64,000 nt of DNA, taken from contig NW_024044348.1 of the NCBI RefSeq assembly GCF_014851395.1, positions 23,933,890-23,997,889 on the forward strand. The letters run 5' to 3'. The notes beneath the pieces were generated by a model, which was given only the letters and a program-made list of their open reading frames with translations, did no database searches and was not told where the DNA came from. The stretch is from Micropterus salmoides (Eukaryota > Chordata > Actinopteri > Centrarchiformes > Centrarchidae). The translations under genes were made by a program, and so were the position numbers. Below, piece after piece: positions 22,822 to 36,208 of the stretch. The stretch's first letter is position 1; each line of letters opens with the position of its first letter.

Positions 22822-25800
22822 CTGTCAATCAAAACACAGGAACAGGACCGCAGAACATGAATACAAACCCAAGCTAAGGGTTTGTGTGGTTTTGTAGAGG
22901 TGTATGCGAGTGCATGTCTACTAATGTAAGTAATGAGAATCACACAACATGGGTGCACAGTGCTGCTGACATGGTCCAGGGGGAAAAACGACTGGCAATG
23001 TAATCAGTCTTGAAACCAAAATTGCAGGCCACTGCTGTGTTGCCTATATCTCTCCACTACAACACACGGTGAATCACCAAAAAATACCAATGCAAGCCAG
23101 ACAAAAAAACATGAAGAAGCCACTTTGCTTAGCTTTGCATCAGCGTGGACCGTGTGAAGCACCACAAAGATGGAGCCTGAAATATCACATGAAAGTTGCT
23201 GAGGTCACAAGTGAGTTGTTAAGAGACTCAACAACAGTCAGCTGAAATGATGAAGCCTCCCATTTATTATGATAAACCATCAATATGTTTATAAAACAAT
23301 TCAGAGTGTAAAGAAACAAAATGTTTAGAGGTTTCATGGTTGGTAAATAAAGTGGTAACCTTACAACTTGAAGTGGTGGAGTGAGAATTTTGAATTTTGC
23401 AGTTTAATCATTGTCTAGCACCTGTGAGAAGCAATAGATTTAAGTATCACTTTAATTTGTACATTAGCAGAGGGGATATTGCTGCCCTCAATAAAAAATA
23501 AAAGTAGCTTATTCACAGTTGAGCTTGTCTCCAGCTGTGATAAGTGTTCCAAATTTTGTTTATATTTTTAAAAATGATGCTAAAGTGGATTCGTTTTAAC
23601 AGAGAAAACTATTAAAGTAATACAGAGTGTTTCCTAGAAAACACCAACAAAAGCTATGAGTCTCAGAATGCATATCATCTACTGCTAACTAACTTAGTCC
23701 AAAACAGCAAATCAGTTAATGTGTGTGTGATTCGGTTTGAGATGCTGTAATGCATATTAGAGGAGGTGAAAATAGGAGGAGAGTAAAGTGTGAAGACAGA
23801 AAACAACACAAAACACCATTGGGCTGGTAGCACAAACAGGAGACAAAACAGCTGGAAGTTCAATTTCAAATGAGCGCTGCGAGACAAGTAGCTGTGGAGG
23901 GTGGAGTATTGACTGCCAGAGAGAACTATGCAACTTGGCAACACAAGAAAGTTGAGCAGAGTTTGACATCATACGCCATCAAAGTGTAACAGTGTCCAGC
24001 TGAAAGGCTGATGTGCACACATTTAGCTAGCACAGTTAACAGATTACGTTACGGAACTAAAGTAAGCTAACACAGATCCATACAACAAAACAAACGGCGC
24101 AAGCAACAGATCCAAACTGTGTATTTAGCCATATTTCGGAGGAGTTTGCAACATACTGAGCATACAGATAGAGAGCAGAGTATTGGATTATCCAGCAGAA
24201 GAGCTTAGAGAAATGTATTATATATATACACAATTTCAAGTGGTAATTATGTGATACTGAGGCACTAGTTTATTTTGGAGTCTACTTTCTGCCGTCTAGT
24301 GGTCAAAACTGTGTGAATGTATCTTTAATGTGAACAGTAGAGAAGTAGTAGTTTGGGAACTACTTTTGACTGCAGTTTGAAGGGGAGAATTAGGACTCTG
24401 AAGTACCTCATAATATCATCTCACAGCTGGGGTATAAATGTGAACTGCTCATGCTTATATATGGCAGCCGCGGACATTTCCACAGATTGGTGGTGACAAG
24501 TCTGCAGGTGGCAGGAATGCCAAAGAAATGGGTTAAGGCTGTTCTATCTCGACAAGTATGGCCAGTGAGAGGAGACACCTCTATGAGAAGCCAAAGTAGG
24601 AGTTACAGAATGTTGTGTGTGGTTGTGATGGAAAGCATACATAGGAAGAAGAGAGACATGGGACAGTGTGAAAAAGAGCAAAAGCTTTATAAAAAATAAA
24701 GAACGGCATCACAGTCTGTATCTGTAGCACACTCCTCTAAACTTAATTTCCTTCCCTGTACCTCTCTCCCCAACCCCTCCTGTTCTATCCATCAGTGTTC
24801 CCCAATTTTGCACCTTTCTATCTTGCTTTTCTGTTTCTCCCTTGCTTTCTTTCCATCCTTCTTTCCTCCTCCCTCTGTTTCAGTAAGACTCAGTATGGTT
24901 AATGAAAAGCCCTGTGGCTCATAAATCAACATGTCACCATCTGCCACCCCCCCTCTTTCTGTCTGTCTGACTCTCTCGTTCTCGCTTGCTCTCCTACCAC
25001 CTCTATTTTCATAGAACAATTCCTGCGCACCCCCACATTGTTTCTTTTTCATCCCCTCTTTTCCTTCAGGGCTGGAGTACACTGGAGTAAATTTGGTCAA
25101 GCACTATATTAGAGGACATTTTTGGGGCAAATTGAGCTGGGTTAGCCCTTTCTTTAACGGTACCAAGGCGAAAACTTAGCCAATAGCAAAAGGAATTGTA
25201 ATGAGCTGGTTCATATGTTACAGGAGATTTGAGCCTAAAGCTTGCTGGAACTGTCAAACAAATGGTTTGTGTTCAGCTGCAGTAACAGGCATTAGCTCCA
25301 TTACGGTTAGCCTGGGGAGTGGCATGCTAATTGCCAGCCTAAGTGGCACTTTGGGGCTTCTCTTGCAGTTCATTATAGTTTGCACTATGCTTTCTGCTAA
25401 TTCTTCAGGAAAGTTATGATTAACAGAAATGTTGTACATTACTAGGCATTACCCTTATAAAAGCTCATTTCTATAGCATCACACAAGATGACTATAGTAC
25501 AGACAATTTCATCACATCAAGCACCTGCTTTCTGTTGCATAATTATTGTTTTACTTTTACGCAATGAATTTTTGACTATACACTATATTTTTAAAATGAT
25601 GGATGCTCAGGTGGAAAAGTGCCACTACTGCTTGATTTTACAGGGTTTTTAGTACATAATTTATGAGACTAAAGGTCAATAGCCCTGCTACAGCTGCAGC
25701 CTCATTTAGCTGTTATGCCCATTCCACACAAAAAAGAAAAAACTTTGGATTTATGAAAATGGAGAGACACCTTAGTTATCCTTACCACTAGTGTGGCAAA

Positions 25801-26652
25801 AATGCCTGAGAGTTTAGCAAAGGACACATTATCTAGCTCAAAAGTATTTATACTCCAGTGAACAATAGTTTTAATTAATTTAGATCAACGTATTAATTAC
25901 ACCCTTTTTTTTTAAATCTGGAGAGGTCTCTGTATGCACTTTGCAAAAGATACAGATAAAAACCGATAACTATGCACATTCAAAGGAATTTTAGGCATTT
26001 TAAAAATATGTTCCTTTTCCAATTGTATACATTTAATCATTCCAGTAGTGTGTGTGCACAGACTTACTTTTCATCTAATTTTAAAAGTTATTGTTATCAG
26101 AAATTTACGATCGCAAGCACCAAAATTCGAATATTGTTATATGCCCTATGTAGAATGTGATGCCCCATTCTTGCAATCAGTCTGGGAGCCTTCCATTACT
26201 TTTTGATTGCTATGTTAGCATCCAGTGCATCCTCATTAACTTTTGTGATCTGGAGTCATTCTCTGTATTCTGTTCCTCTGTTCTGTTATTTTCTGATAAG
26301 GAATCAATTTATTACAGTAAATACTATGTCAAATGCCTCATGAAGAACACATTCATAGTGAACAAGAGCAAATGCCTTCCTTTGCTCTCTTCTTGGTAGT
26401 TGAATAATTTTGTTGAATTGAGACAATGACATATTGGGGGGGGGGGTATTGTGTAAAGCATTCAGAATTCAAGCTGTGATAGAATATATTGTGTAAGAAA
26501 TATTTAAGCATGTTTAGATACGTTAACCATCTTCGTGGGAATTTCCTTTCCTTCAAGGGGATTTAGATTTTCTTAATACTTATTCCACTGGGGATATTTT
26601 CCACCTTTTACAATCACGTTATTTCTCTCTAAAAGTCAGGGAGAACCCTACT

Positions 26653-26758
26653 AATACAATCTAACCACAGACAGGCTCAGTCAATGCTCTAGGCCTAATA
26701 CTGATAATACACTCTAACCACATAGTGGCTTAACCATGCCCACAGGCCTAATACCGCT
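26653..26758. repeat. 53-bp tandem duplication
   Basis: Two diverged copies: AATACAATCTAACCACAGAC... at 26653 and AATACACTCTAACCACATAG... at 26706, each ending AGGCCTAATAC-like. Offset is 53 bp at both anchors. Confidence 0.75.
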
Positions 26759-27287
26759 AAGAGACATTGTGAATAGAAAAAGTCTTAGGTGATGTCTGAC
26801 AGCGTCAAGACTGTAAAACAGCTCGCACAGCTGCTCCTAACTGACACTGAAGTGGGCACACGTACCCGGGAGAGGACTTACGCAATTATGAGCCTTGGGA
26901 ACATCTGTAATTCTCTTTGTAGTTCAGACGTACACAAGCACGCACATCCAAGTTTATAATATGTAAACACTTCAATGATTTCCTTATATACACATTGTGA
27001 AAACTTACAATGTGTGGGGACACCAGCAGACTGAAAAGAACCATAATAACACATTGCAGATCAAGCTTGTATCGCTTGAAGTGCATCTCGCCAAATTACA
27101 GCTGACATTGCATACATGATCAATCAAAATGGTGTTTTTTTGCAACAAAAAAGGCACTGAAGGTTGGGGCATTTGTTCAAACACAAATAATTTTGGCTTC
27201 AGTCATGTGATACTAGCTGGCATAGAGGCAGTTTTACACATTGTGTGAATAATACATTTCTCTTCTATTGTATTACATTCTGTTATA

Positions 27288-27482
27288 TATGAAGAACAAA
27301 ATTATAAACGCAACACTTCTGTTTTTGCCCCCATTCATCATGAGCTGAACTCACTATGTACTCTATGTGTCTTTGCCGAGACAATCCATCCACCTCACAG
27401 GTGTGGCATATCAAGATGCTGACCAGACAGCATGGGTAGTGCACAGGTGTGCCTTAGGCTGGCCACAATAAAAGACCACAAA
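27288..27482 (+). mobile_element. terminal fragment of a Tc1/mariner-like transposon
   Basis: AACAAAATTATAAACGCAAC, then TTTTGCCCCCATTCATCATG, AGACAATCCATCCACCTCAC and GGTGTGGCATATCAAGATGC form a pattern I recognise from many fish and other vertebrate genomes as one end of a DNA transposon. The transposase and the other end are absent. Confidence 0.6.
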
Positions 27483-27660
27483 CACATGATAATCTTTTCA
27501 AGCATATTTGTGTCAGAGTATATACAACTTTGCATTTAGACAGCTTTTGGTTATGACTATAATCCTGTGTGTGCATCGTGTGTGTACCTGTAAATAAATT
27601 ATGCGTTTACGGATTTCATACTACCTGATTGGTAAAAGCTTGTCAAGTGTGTGCGCATAC

Positions 27661-27830
27661 CTTGAGATAGTCTCCATCTTGCAGTGAGAAGCTCTCAGCT
27701 TTCAGCCTGATTCCTTTGCCATTTTCTGTAGTGATGCGGTAGATGCACTCATGGTTGTTATCGTAGTTGGAGGGGAAGTTAGGTGAGAGGAGAACGCCTT
27801 CTGGTCCTAGTGAGGAGGCTCCACACTCCG
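27661..27830 (-). CDS. csmd1: csmd1 exon, CUB7 N-terminal segment
   Basis: 170 bp, phase 1 to 0, acceptor TTTCTGTAG and donor GTATGCGC. It encodes AECGASSLGPEGVLLSPNFP, SNYDNNHECIYRITTENGKG and IRLKAESFSLQDGDYLK. CGA and ECIY hold the first CUB cysteines. HECIY replaces the usual NC.W pattern, as it does in human CSMD1 at this place. Confidence 0.94.
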
Positions 27831-29432
27831 CTACAGAAAAAGAATAAAGGGGGCATGAATAGCGTGGATCAAAATCACATCATTTCTACCTATTTAAGTT
27901 TAAGCAGTCAACTAGCTTGTTGTGGACAACTCTACATGAATATGTGAGATAAGAGGAAAGGTACATATTCAATATGACCACAAACCTTATTCAACTCAGC
28001 AGACACGATAACAATAATGATGATGCAGTATAACAAAGCTTAAAGCACTAAAATGTCCTTTAAAAAAGACAATAAAACCAAGGATGATGAACAGCAAAAC
28101 ACATTCAAAAGAAAAGCAATTAAGCGCAAACTGCCAGAGATTAAAAAGAGGGCAAAATGAAAAACATGCATAAAAGCACGTCTAGATCAGTTTGTTAGAA
28201 AAAAGTGATTCATAGAAATTATACAGAATTATCTAGCCTATCAAAGTTTAGGAATTCAAATAAGTAGTATTTGTGCAAATAGGGTTTTGTCATATGTAAA
28301 TGAGGAGAGGAGAAAAGAGGGGAGAGTGTGGAACTATATTGAACTCAAAACGAGATGCAGTGTTTATCAAATTTTCTGTAGTTTTTAAAAATTATGATAA
28401 GGAGCATAAATTCAACGATGCTACAAGCATTGCTTCAGAAAATGTTTTGAAAGTAAAGACAGTGTACAATACTACTAGTAATCTATACTACAATAGAGAA
28501 TAGAGGATAGTGAAGCAGGAGAAGAAATGGATGGACAGAGAGCTTGAAGCAGGAAGAAAAGAAAATAATCTGGCAGATGAACCAAGACAGACAAGGGCCT
28601 TTTGAAAATATGCCGAGAGAAATTAGAAAAGGGAAAAGGGGAGTAACAAAAGACACAGTATTAACACTTTTCATATAGCAGCTAATGCCCTAATTATCTA
28701 CCCGAGGACTGTCTAAATACAGAGGGAGAGGAAGAGACACAGTTACAAAGTTAGAAAGAGAGAGACAGAGAGCTAAAGAGAGGCACATTTGGAAAGAAAA
28801 AGAGGGAGACAAACCCAGTGAACGGTGCCAGCTGCTGTTGCTCACTTTCCTCTTAGTCAGGCCTGATCTCTTGACAGATAATGCTATTATAGCATTTTCA
28901 GTCTGCTCTTTTTGGGGCTTGAAATTACCAGCAGCCACCAGTCAGACTCTCATAAATTACCAACAGCATCCAAGGAAACGCTGATACTCATCAAATACCA
29001 GCAAATTACAACCTGCTAACGGCCAAATCCTAGCAAATAAAACCAGCTGTCAACCAGTCAAATAATAGTAAATTATCATTGTGTCAGCAATAAAACACTG
29101 GTGAATTACAACCAGGAAAATGCTGATACTTTACCTCCACACCTATTCATATGGTGAAGATGATCATTTGAAAGTTCTATTTTACAAGCTGACAGTTTTG
29201 TTCACAGAACATAAACCACTCCAAAGCTATAAATGTTGAATGCAGAAATACTTTTGAAAGGCTTGTTACTATTTACTATAATGTTGTATAAGGAAAGAAT
29301 ACAGTATAATTTACCCAAACTCTGTACAACTATATGTCTAAAACTATAGGCTGAATGTTAAAAATATTTCTATTTATTTATTTCATTATCTTGATTTGTG
29401 TAGACACTACACTGTCTGCTCGACTGTCTTAC
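27831..29432. other. csmd1 intron between sushi 6 and CUB7
   Basis: 1.6 kb. From about 28925 to 29130 short phrases such as CAAATTAC(A/C)AACC and GAAA(A/C)GCTGATACT recur, suggesting a decayed tandem repeat. Otherwise purine-rich, AT-rich sequence with no exon. Confidence 0.7.
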
Positions 29433-29621
29433 CGATACATCGTGGTAATGTGTTGCTCCAAACCCGCCTGCCTCCCCCCAGACAAGTGATTTTGCTGTCT
29501 CCCTCAAGTCGGTAGCCATTGAAACAAGAGAAGGCCAGCGAGTCGCCAACTCGAAATCTGAATCCCATCCTTCTGCTGAATGCCGGAACGCCGGGATCCT
29601 CACATGGCTCTAAGTCGTATT
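29433..29621 (-). CDS. csmd1: csmd1 exon, sushi 6
   Basis: 189 bp, phase 1 to 1, acceptor GATCTACAG and donor GTAAGAC. It encodes EYDLEPCEDPGVPAFSRRMG, FRFRVGDSLAFSCFNGYR, TCLGGGRRVWSNTLPRCI: a complete sushi with four Cys and the Trp. The GGGRRVW loop is shared with CSMD1 as I remember it. Confidence 0.95.
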
Positions 29622-30339
29622 CTGTAGATCCGGGACAAATAAATAACATTGTCAGGAGTCATTATAAAAAGAACAAAGTAGTGCAAAAAGTACAAGAATG
29701 TGTGAAAGTTGTTAGTCAGCCAAGACTAGGTGATATAAGGTAAACAGAAAGAAAGTAATTACATTTTTAAAAAACTGGGCTCAGGAAATGTTCAAAGGAA
29801 AAGGATAAAGACAAACTGATCTGGTTAACTGCTCCACCTCTGTTAACAAGCAGCACATAGCGTCTTCCCTAAACTTTTCTATGGGACCTTCTATGACTAT
29901 CACACATGCCGTGGATGAAACAGTCCCCATCAGGGCTAAGAGTGCAGTATTTTAATGTTTTAAAGTTTTATGTAAGGTCTGTCACAATAATTATACAATG
30001 TTAATCAGCCTAAAAAGGCATACATTTTTAATTATAACTTATCGGTGACAGTTTGGCTAAGGGTCTTCAAATTACAAACCCTTTTTTGTCAACTGTTTCT
30101 CCAGTTGCTGCTCTCTGCCTTTGTAAAGCAGCACAATGTACCATATTAGCAGATAAAATATAACTAAATAAGACTGTTCCTGTTCCTGTGTAAATAATAT
30201 CTCTTCCGCCTTTCAATCAGATCTGAAGAGTTAGGCCTATGTTTGGATAAAAAGGGAATCTTGTAAAGAGAGTTAAACAGTCTGATTTACTGTCCGTTAC
30301 ATTCACATTAACAAAAAGTTTCTGTTCCAGTGTTCTTAC
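29622..30339. other. csmd1 intron between CUB6 and sushi 6
   Basis: 718 bp of AT-rich sequence; nothing recognised. Confidence 0.8.
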
Positions 30340-30555
30340 CTGAGAAAGTAATATTGAAGCCTTCATAACTCATGGAAAAATCCGATATGAAACGTAGCTG
30401 AGCGCTGAAGTTCCCATAGAGTCCTGCTTTGACACTAGGGGGCAGCACTGAGCCAGTGAGTCGAACTACTGGAACCTGGAAATTGCTGTCCTCAGTGATG
30501 GAAAGGTAGTCATGGTTCTCCTCCAGATGGAAAGTGTGGAAAACCAGATGGACTC
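30340..30555 (-). CDS. csmd1: csmd1 exon, CUB6 C-terminal segment
   Basis: 216 bp, phase 1 to 1, acceptor GAATTTCCAG and donor GTAAGAAC; the longest exon here. It encodes GVHLVFHTFHLEENHDYLSI, TEDSNFQVPVVRLTGSVLPP, SVKAGLYGNFSAQLRFIS and SYEGFNITFS. NFS and NIT are potential N-glycosylation sites. The 274-bp intron upstream of it contains an imperfect (ATCC)-type tetranucleotide run starting about 10 bp from the acceptor. Confidence 0.95.
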
Positions 30556-30565
30556 CTGGAAATTC

Positions 30566-30640
30566 ACGGATGAATGGATGGGTGGAGGAACAGATGAATG
30601 GATAGATGGATGAATGGATGAATGGATAGACAGTCACGGA
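30566..30640. repeat. imperfect (ATGG)/(GATG)n repeat
   Basis: GGATGAATGGATGGGTGG and similar units, many ATGG/AATGG words. It begins about 10 bp upstream (coding sense) of the acceptor of the exon at 30340-30555. Confidence 0.85.
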
Positions 30641-30829
30641 TACATTAATGGCAGAAACACAGAAACCAAACCAGAAACACATACACACATATCTCAACAT
30701 ATAGAGTGTAAATACACAACAATCTTCAAAATGTGCAAATAAACATGTTTATTAACATATGAAGAAAAAAAACCTGAACAAATTAATGGGTGTTTCTATT
30801 ATGTCTGTGTATACCATATGTGTTCTTAC

Positions 30830-30946
30830 CTTTCCCATGAGACACCTCTATAGTCCAGGTGCAGTTAAGCGAATTGGGGTAGAAGTCAGGAAAGCCAGGA
30901 GACAGAATTGTTCCCATTTTACCGTAGACATAGCCTCCACAAAGAG
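30830..30946 (-). CDS. csmd1: csmd1 exon, CUB6 N-terminal segment
   Basis: 117 bp, phase 1 to 1, acceptor TCTCTCTGTAG and donor GTAAGAAC. It encodes ALCGGYVYGKMGTILSPGFP then DFYPNSLNCTWTIEVSHGK. NCT is a potential N-glycosylation site and NCTW carries the second Cys of the first CUB disulfide. The reading frame on this strand is closed just outside the exon, so the call rests on the splice sites and the CUB pattern. Confidence 0.94.
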
Positions 30947-31649
30947 CTACAGAGAGAAAGCGACAGACAGAGAAGGGTAGAAAAGAAAGGTAGAATAATT
31001 TCTATTTTATAAATGTACAATCTCAGGTAAAGAAAAAAATGAGGTATCTTTGCTCTAAATGTCCAAACTAAATTAATGGACTGGAATTAAACCACATTTG
31101 GCTTTTTTTTTTTAATCTGCAGACTCGCAAATTCCAAATTTTGAGCAAATGCATTTATTCTTAAGCCTGCAATAACATATTTTTCTGGCAATTTGAATGC
31201 ACTGGAAGCAAACTGTGAACACATCATTGACATATGATCCCCAGTTGAAATGCACTGTGTCGTTGCCTATCTACACATTCAGAAGTTACAGAGTAACACT
31301 AGTATAAAATTTGAGTCGTGTTTCCGGCAACCTGGCACCAGTCCAATATTCACTCTCTTTTATCTCTGTTTTCGGTCTCCACCAACTCCTGAGAGAAATA
31401 TCTAGCTCTTAAGCTCCTGAATACTTCACTATGTTCACCAGCTAGTCGTTAATTGTTCCTGTCTGATGTTTGGTGCTGAACAAGAACTGTATAGTGTTTT
31501 TGTTTAGCTGTATTACCAACAACAGATGCCTGCTAACAGTGAAACAGTAAAAGTGTGGGCCGGTCAGCTAAATAATGTGCTTAAACCAAGAGGGAATCTC
31601 TGGATCTGAAAAGTTAATCCAATGTGGAAGTACCTTAAACCGGCATTCT

Positions 31650-31910
31650 TTCTAAGGGCCAGCAGGGGGCGACTCCAGTGGTTGCAAAAAGATGTCAGAT
31701 TACATTGGAGACTCTGATAATGACTATACTTCTCACTTGATTTATTACCTCAGTAAACATTTTCCTGGTGAGCTTGTGGTCTCAGTTTCTAGTTTCAAGT
31801 CTTCTTCAATGCAGCATGATGTTCATTTTGTTAATTATGGTCTCATTTAGAGTAAATGAAATAGGATTTACAGCGTGGCTACCTTGCGATTGACAAGTCG
31901 CTACCATGGC
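31650..31910 (+). repeat. interspersed fish repeat
   Basis: GGCCAGCAGGGGGCGACTCC, GTGGTTGCAAAAAGATGTCA, CACTTGATTTATTACCTCAG and AGTTTCAAGTCTTCTTCAAT form a pattern I recognise as a repeat common in spiny-rayed fishes. It has no coding capacity and I cannot name the family. Confidence 0.55.
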
Positions 31911-32042
31911 ATAAATCAGCTGAAGATGCAGCTTCTACATACAGCTACAGAGAGAGAAATAGAAATGCACTTAACGTAGAGAGAAAAAAATAGAGCAGGA
32001 AGAATGTGACTGACAATAAGAGTGGTTTGTTGAAAAAGAGTG

Positions 32043-32068
32043 AGAGATGCGTGCGTGCGTGTGTGTGC

Positions 32069-32101
<33 letters not shown>

Positions 32102-32108
32102 TGTGTGT
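32043..32108. repeat. (GT)n microsatellite with GC interruptions
   Basis: Mixed GTGTGT and GCGCGT run of about 65 bp; alternating purine-pyrimidine, a sequence type able to form Z-DNA. Confidence 0.95.
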
Positions 32109-35100
32109 CACCTAGCCTCCACACAGAGTCGGATGACTGATATGGAACAGGACAAATTCATTTGGGAAAGAGCAGAATTGAAAAAACTGTAGTAATGTAA
32201 TCCAGAGTAAAAGATGACTTTCAGTGCATTAGAGACTGTTGAACTAAGATAATATATTGACTCATTGTTTCTCTGCATAACTGTGCATCCATCCCTTTTA
32301 ATTCTCTTCATCTCAATTCAGTTAAATTTCATTCAGTTAAAGTTCTTCAAGGTGCTTGACTGTCATGGAAATAAATAAAAATGTTTTTCTCACCTATGAG
32401 AAACACACCCAGATTATAAACTGAATTAGAGACAATAAAACATTTTTTTCCACATGTCCCTTCTTTCTCGTTGTTATTGGTTTAGATATATTTTGTTGCA
32501 CAAAAGTCCCTTTTAGCTCTTAAAATAAACAGTGTGATGATTAATTTGGCAAAAGGTTCATAAAATGACAATTTATTATTTAAAATGTTTAAAGACTGAT
32601 GTCGAAGCTTCTCTTATTTCTTTAAACCGCAGCTATTCCAGTGTGTGTTTGTAGAGAGCTTCTGTGTCTCCGCCGCTCCACCCCTATCTCTCTGTCTATC
32701 AATGTCTTTCCCTACATCTCGTTCCATATCATATTTCAACAGAGCTGGAGTTGAGTAGCTGTGATGAGAGCCACTCTCCCCCTCTCTCTCTGACTAGCCA
32801 TCTTTTGTGCGTTGTGGTAACCAGAAGTAGTTTTTCTACACTCCCATCAGGATTCAGCTAAAACTAGGACACTGTCTGACTAAATGACCCTTGTTGAGGG
32901 AGGCATGTGTGCGTGTCTGACTTTAGCCATTGTGTGCGCGAGTGAATAGTGTGTATGAATGATCTATCTGTGAGAAGATAGAGACAGATTATTAATGTGT
33001 GTGTGTGTGTGTGTGTGTGTGATGAGAGAGAGAAAGAAAGTGTGAGCTGTATAAAGATGCAAGAAAAAGAAAATAATAAGACAGAAAGAAAGACTATTTA
33101 TGAGTCTAACAAAAAGATGCCTTCAATGTTGAGAACAGAAGCAACAGACTGCATGCTGAAAGAAAAGCAGATGCAGAAAGATATAGCCTGTTTTTCAGAG
33201 AGGGGAGAGGTAAATAAAGTATACCAGACTTCAGCTAAATTCCTCCTCCTCTTTCCTGCCTCCGATGTTATCTTTATCTTTAATTATTTCCTTCTTAAAG
33301 GATGCCATGCCATTTTTTTATAAAAGGGATACTGTGACTTTGGTCACTTCTAACAAGTTGTCGTCTTGGCACTAACTGCGAGCTTTAAAATATCACAGCA
33401 CACCTTCAATATTCTCCCTGACACATAAAAGAGCAGCCAGTGTTCTATATTATCTGTTTGGCAATTTAGCTGACCTGCAGGAATAAGATGAGCAGTTTGG
33501 GTCTAACAAACAGTGTGGCATTACTGAAAGAGAATGGTCTCTGCACACCTGCAGGAGGACTACCTGTCATTTTATTTTTTTATTTTAGACAAATATTGTC
33601 AAAATAATGAATTTTGGTGGCTGTGTAATGCAGTGTGTATGGTGTAGAAAAAGGTTAGGCTTTTCATGTTAAAATGTTAACTCTTCCTCTGAGACTATAC
33701 TACAAATAAGAGTTTTGGCGTTAATGTATGTGTATGAGTTAATTTGAGTATGGCTGTGGGAGTTTTTAAAGATGATTTCATTTCTGCTATAAATTGAGAG
33801 ACATGTCTAAGCCCTTTCTCCAGTTTGCAGGTTTTCTCTGTGTTTTCGTGCATTTGCTCTGGCCCGAAGCTCTGACACATGCAAATAAGGTGACCTGGAC
33901 ATATGGAATTGTCAGTAGGTAAGAAAAGAGTCAAGTAACAGAGCAGATAAAGACAATGGCGATCTGAAAAATCAAAACTAACATGTTAAAACATACTTTA
34001 ATATAATAATATAATTTGCCCCAGGATCTTCTCTAAAACATTACTTTGGTCAAGATTTCCACCCTGTTTTAGAAAAGAGGCATTCTGAAATAATGTGTCT
34101 TGCAATGTAACAGCTGTCAAATTGTAAGACACATGAGATGGCATGCTTGGCAGAAAATTGAAAATGTCAAAGCAGCCGTTTAAAACTGCTTATGTTACAT
34201 GGCTGATACTGTGAGGTAGATTGCTTTGGTATGAACTCACTCCCAAGTTGAGACATTCTGATGTTGGCTTTCAAATTGGATTCTTTTCAATCGGCAGATC
34301 GAATCAGACGCTGTGTATTAATCTCCAGTGATTTGGAGGCAAAATGCTGAACCAGAAGGCCTGTGAGTATCTGTTTTAGTGGTGCCTGTTGACAATTTCA
34401 CTGAGGCTGCATGTCCAACTCGGGCCATTGTGGCAGTGTGTACTCTGGATAGTGGAATGATTGTATATATATATCTCCTTGTATGGATGAAACAATTTAC
34501 TGATGGGTACACTTGCATCAACTATCTCTCCCCATTCTTCTGCCTCTGACTCTTTGGCTCAGCCTTCTTCCAGACACTTTACCCTATTCACTCCACATTC
34601 CACGGTGGGACAATGACGTGGACTATAAAACACTCAAGCAGCAAGTGTGCATTGATGAAGACATATCACTTAGCCATATCCTTTACCTAAATGTTGAGAT
34701 CATGTTGTTTAATGATTTTGTTTATGCGCTGTCAGAATTGTATTGTATGTGGAATATTGCTTGGACCTAATGTTTTTATTTGAACATGTACATTTGTTTG
34801 TACTGCGATACTGAAGTCAATAAACAAACTAACTACTACACGTCACTTCCCTATCCCCAAACTTATCTCGCACATTACAAACACACAGCTGGTGGCTTGC
34901 AAAAGGGAATTGCGAAAAACAATTTCCAATGAGCATGACACTGCTGCAGTACTGGTGACTCTTTGCCAGATTCTGTCTGCTTATTGTCAAATGTAAGCCT
35001 GCCTGACAACCATATAAAGTGGCTTCTAACTGCATCTGCCTTGTGTCTTGACTTTGTATTTGGGTTCCAGTACAGTGTTGTGGGTAACTCAGAGTTCAAA

Positions 35101-35289
35101 GTGACAGCTATCTGGCATTTTAACATCAACTCTGTTACAACAAGTCAGAAGGCAATTTACTTTAAATAATTTTCAAAAGTTATTTAAAAATGTAAATTTT
35201 AATATATTTTCAAAAGTTTCTTAAGAGTTTGGTCCAATTTTCTATTTTCCAAAAAAGAGAATAGGACAGAGATCAGGATTTTCAGCTTA

Positions 35290-35540
35290 CAGCAAGGAGG
35301 TTCTGGATTTGAACATGCGGAACAATTGAGGCCCGCATGTGTTTCCTTCTGATGCTCCCAAGACATGCATTATGTTAACTGGTGACTCTAAATAGCCCAT
35401 AGGTGTGAGTGTGAATGGTTTTCTGTCTATATATGGCTGCCCTTTGATAGACTGGAGACCTGTTCAGGGTGCACCGAACCAGAGTTAGTTGGCACAGGTT
35501 CAACCCACCTGCAGCTATGAATAATGGAGGGATGGACGGA
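35290..35540 (+). repeat. decayed teleost interspersed element
   Basis: Order of words: GTTCTGGATTTGAA, GTTTCCTTCTGATGCTCCCA, AGACATGCATTATGTTAACT, GGTGACTCTAAATAGCCCAT, AGACTGGAGACCTGTTCAGG, GGGTGCACCGAACC, then GGAGGGATGGACGG. This is the well-known fish repeat that reads, in intact copies, about a golden stretch from a Cys-rich-looking GGTTCGA box to GACCTGTCCAGGGTG and ends in GGATGGATGG. This copy is heavily mutated. Confidence 0.65.
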
Positions 35541-36208
35541 CCTGAAGAAAAGAGCTAAATTAACTGTTTTCCAATGGATGATGCAACTTTATCTTATTCT
35601 GCAGTGCTGCATTTATTTCACTAATAACACATTCACATACATAGCATAAATAAAAGATTTTGATAAAAAGGGGTTCCAAATTACCACAATAATAACATGT
35701 ACCTACACTTTCTTAGCTGCAGTGTTCAGCTGGAAAAATGAAAACATCACCACTAAAGCTTACATAATCAATCACACACCCTTTTTGTGGTCCAAGGTTA
35801 AATTCAGATCAAGATTACTTCATTTGCCAAGCACAAGATTTAGTATAGCTTTCAACATGTGTATTTACAAGTCTCTTTTCAGCTATTTTCTTTTGTTTTA
35901 AGCAAAAAGGGGGCTTTGACCGCTGAGGTAAAGGAACAAATTGACCACAGTGACCTGCTGTGCCAGTTTGTATTGGACATCGGTTTTTCTGTTTCTTTGA
36001 CAGTGTAACTGACTTTAACGTCTCCTTGATGACAACTTTTTCCTGTATTTAGAGGACTTCAAACTCCATTTGATACGTATTCCAGCAAGCGGGGGTTATA
36101 ATAATAATGGGTTCCTCAAATTATCTTATTCTTTCTGGAATAAGGTACAAAAAGTTTCAGCCCACTCAAGGTCTTCATCAAGGGGGCGAATGAAAGAAAG
36201 ATTCTCAC

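Larger units (their letters stand above)
22822..27660. other. csmd1 intron inside CUB7
   Basis: 4.8 kb. It holds TCTGCCGTCTAGTGGTC at about 24287, a short motif common in fish repeats, a 53-bp tandem pair at 26653-26758, a G10 run near 26437, and a Tc1-like transposon end at 27288-27482. No exon recognised. Confidence 0.7.
30947..36208. other. csmd1 intron between sushi 5 and CUB6
   Basis: 5.3 kb. It contains an interspersed repeat at 31650-31910, (GT)n runs at 32043-32108 and 32996-33020, and a decayed fish repeat at 35290-35540. No exon or RNA gene recognised. Confidence 0.75.

Noticed and set aside
31915..32130. Possible decayed copy of the CUB6 first exon (CTACAGAGAGAG and CCTCCACACAGAG words)
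   Set aside because: The likeness to the 30946 acceptor region covers only about 20 bp in purine-rich low-complexity sequence; too short to support.
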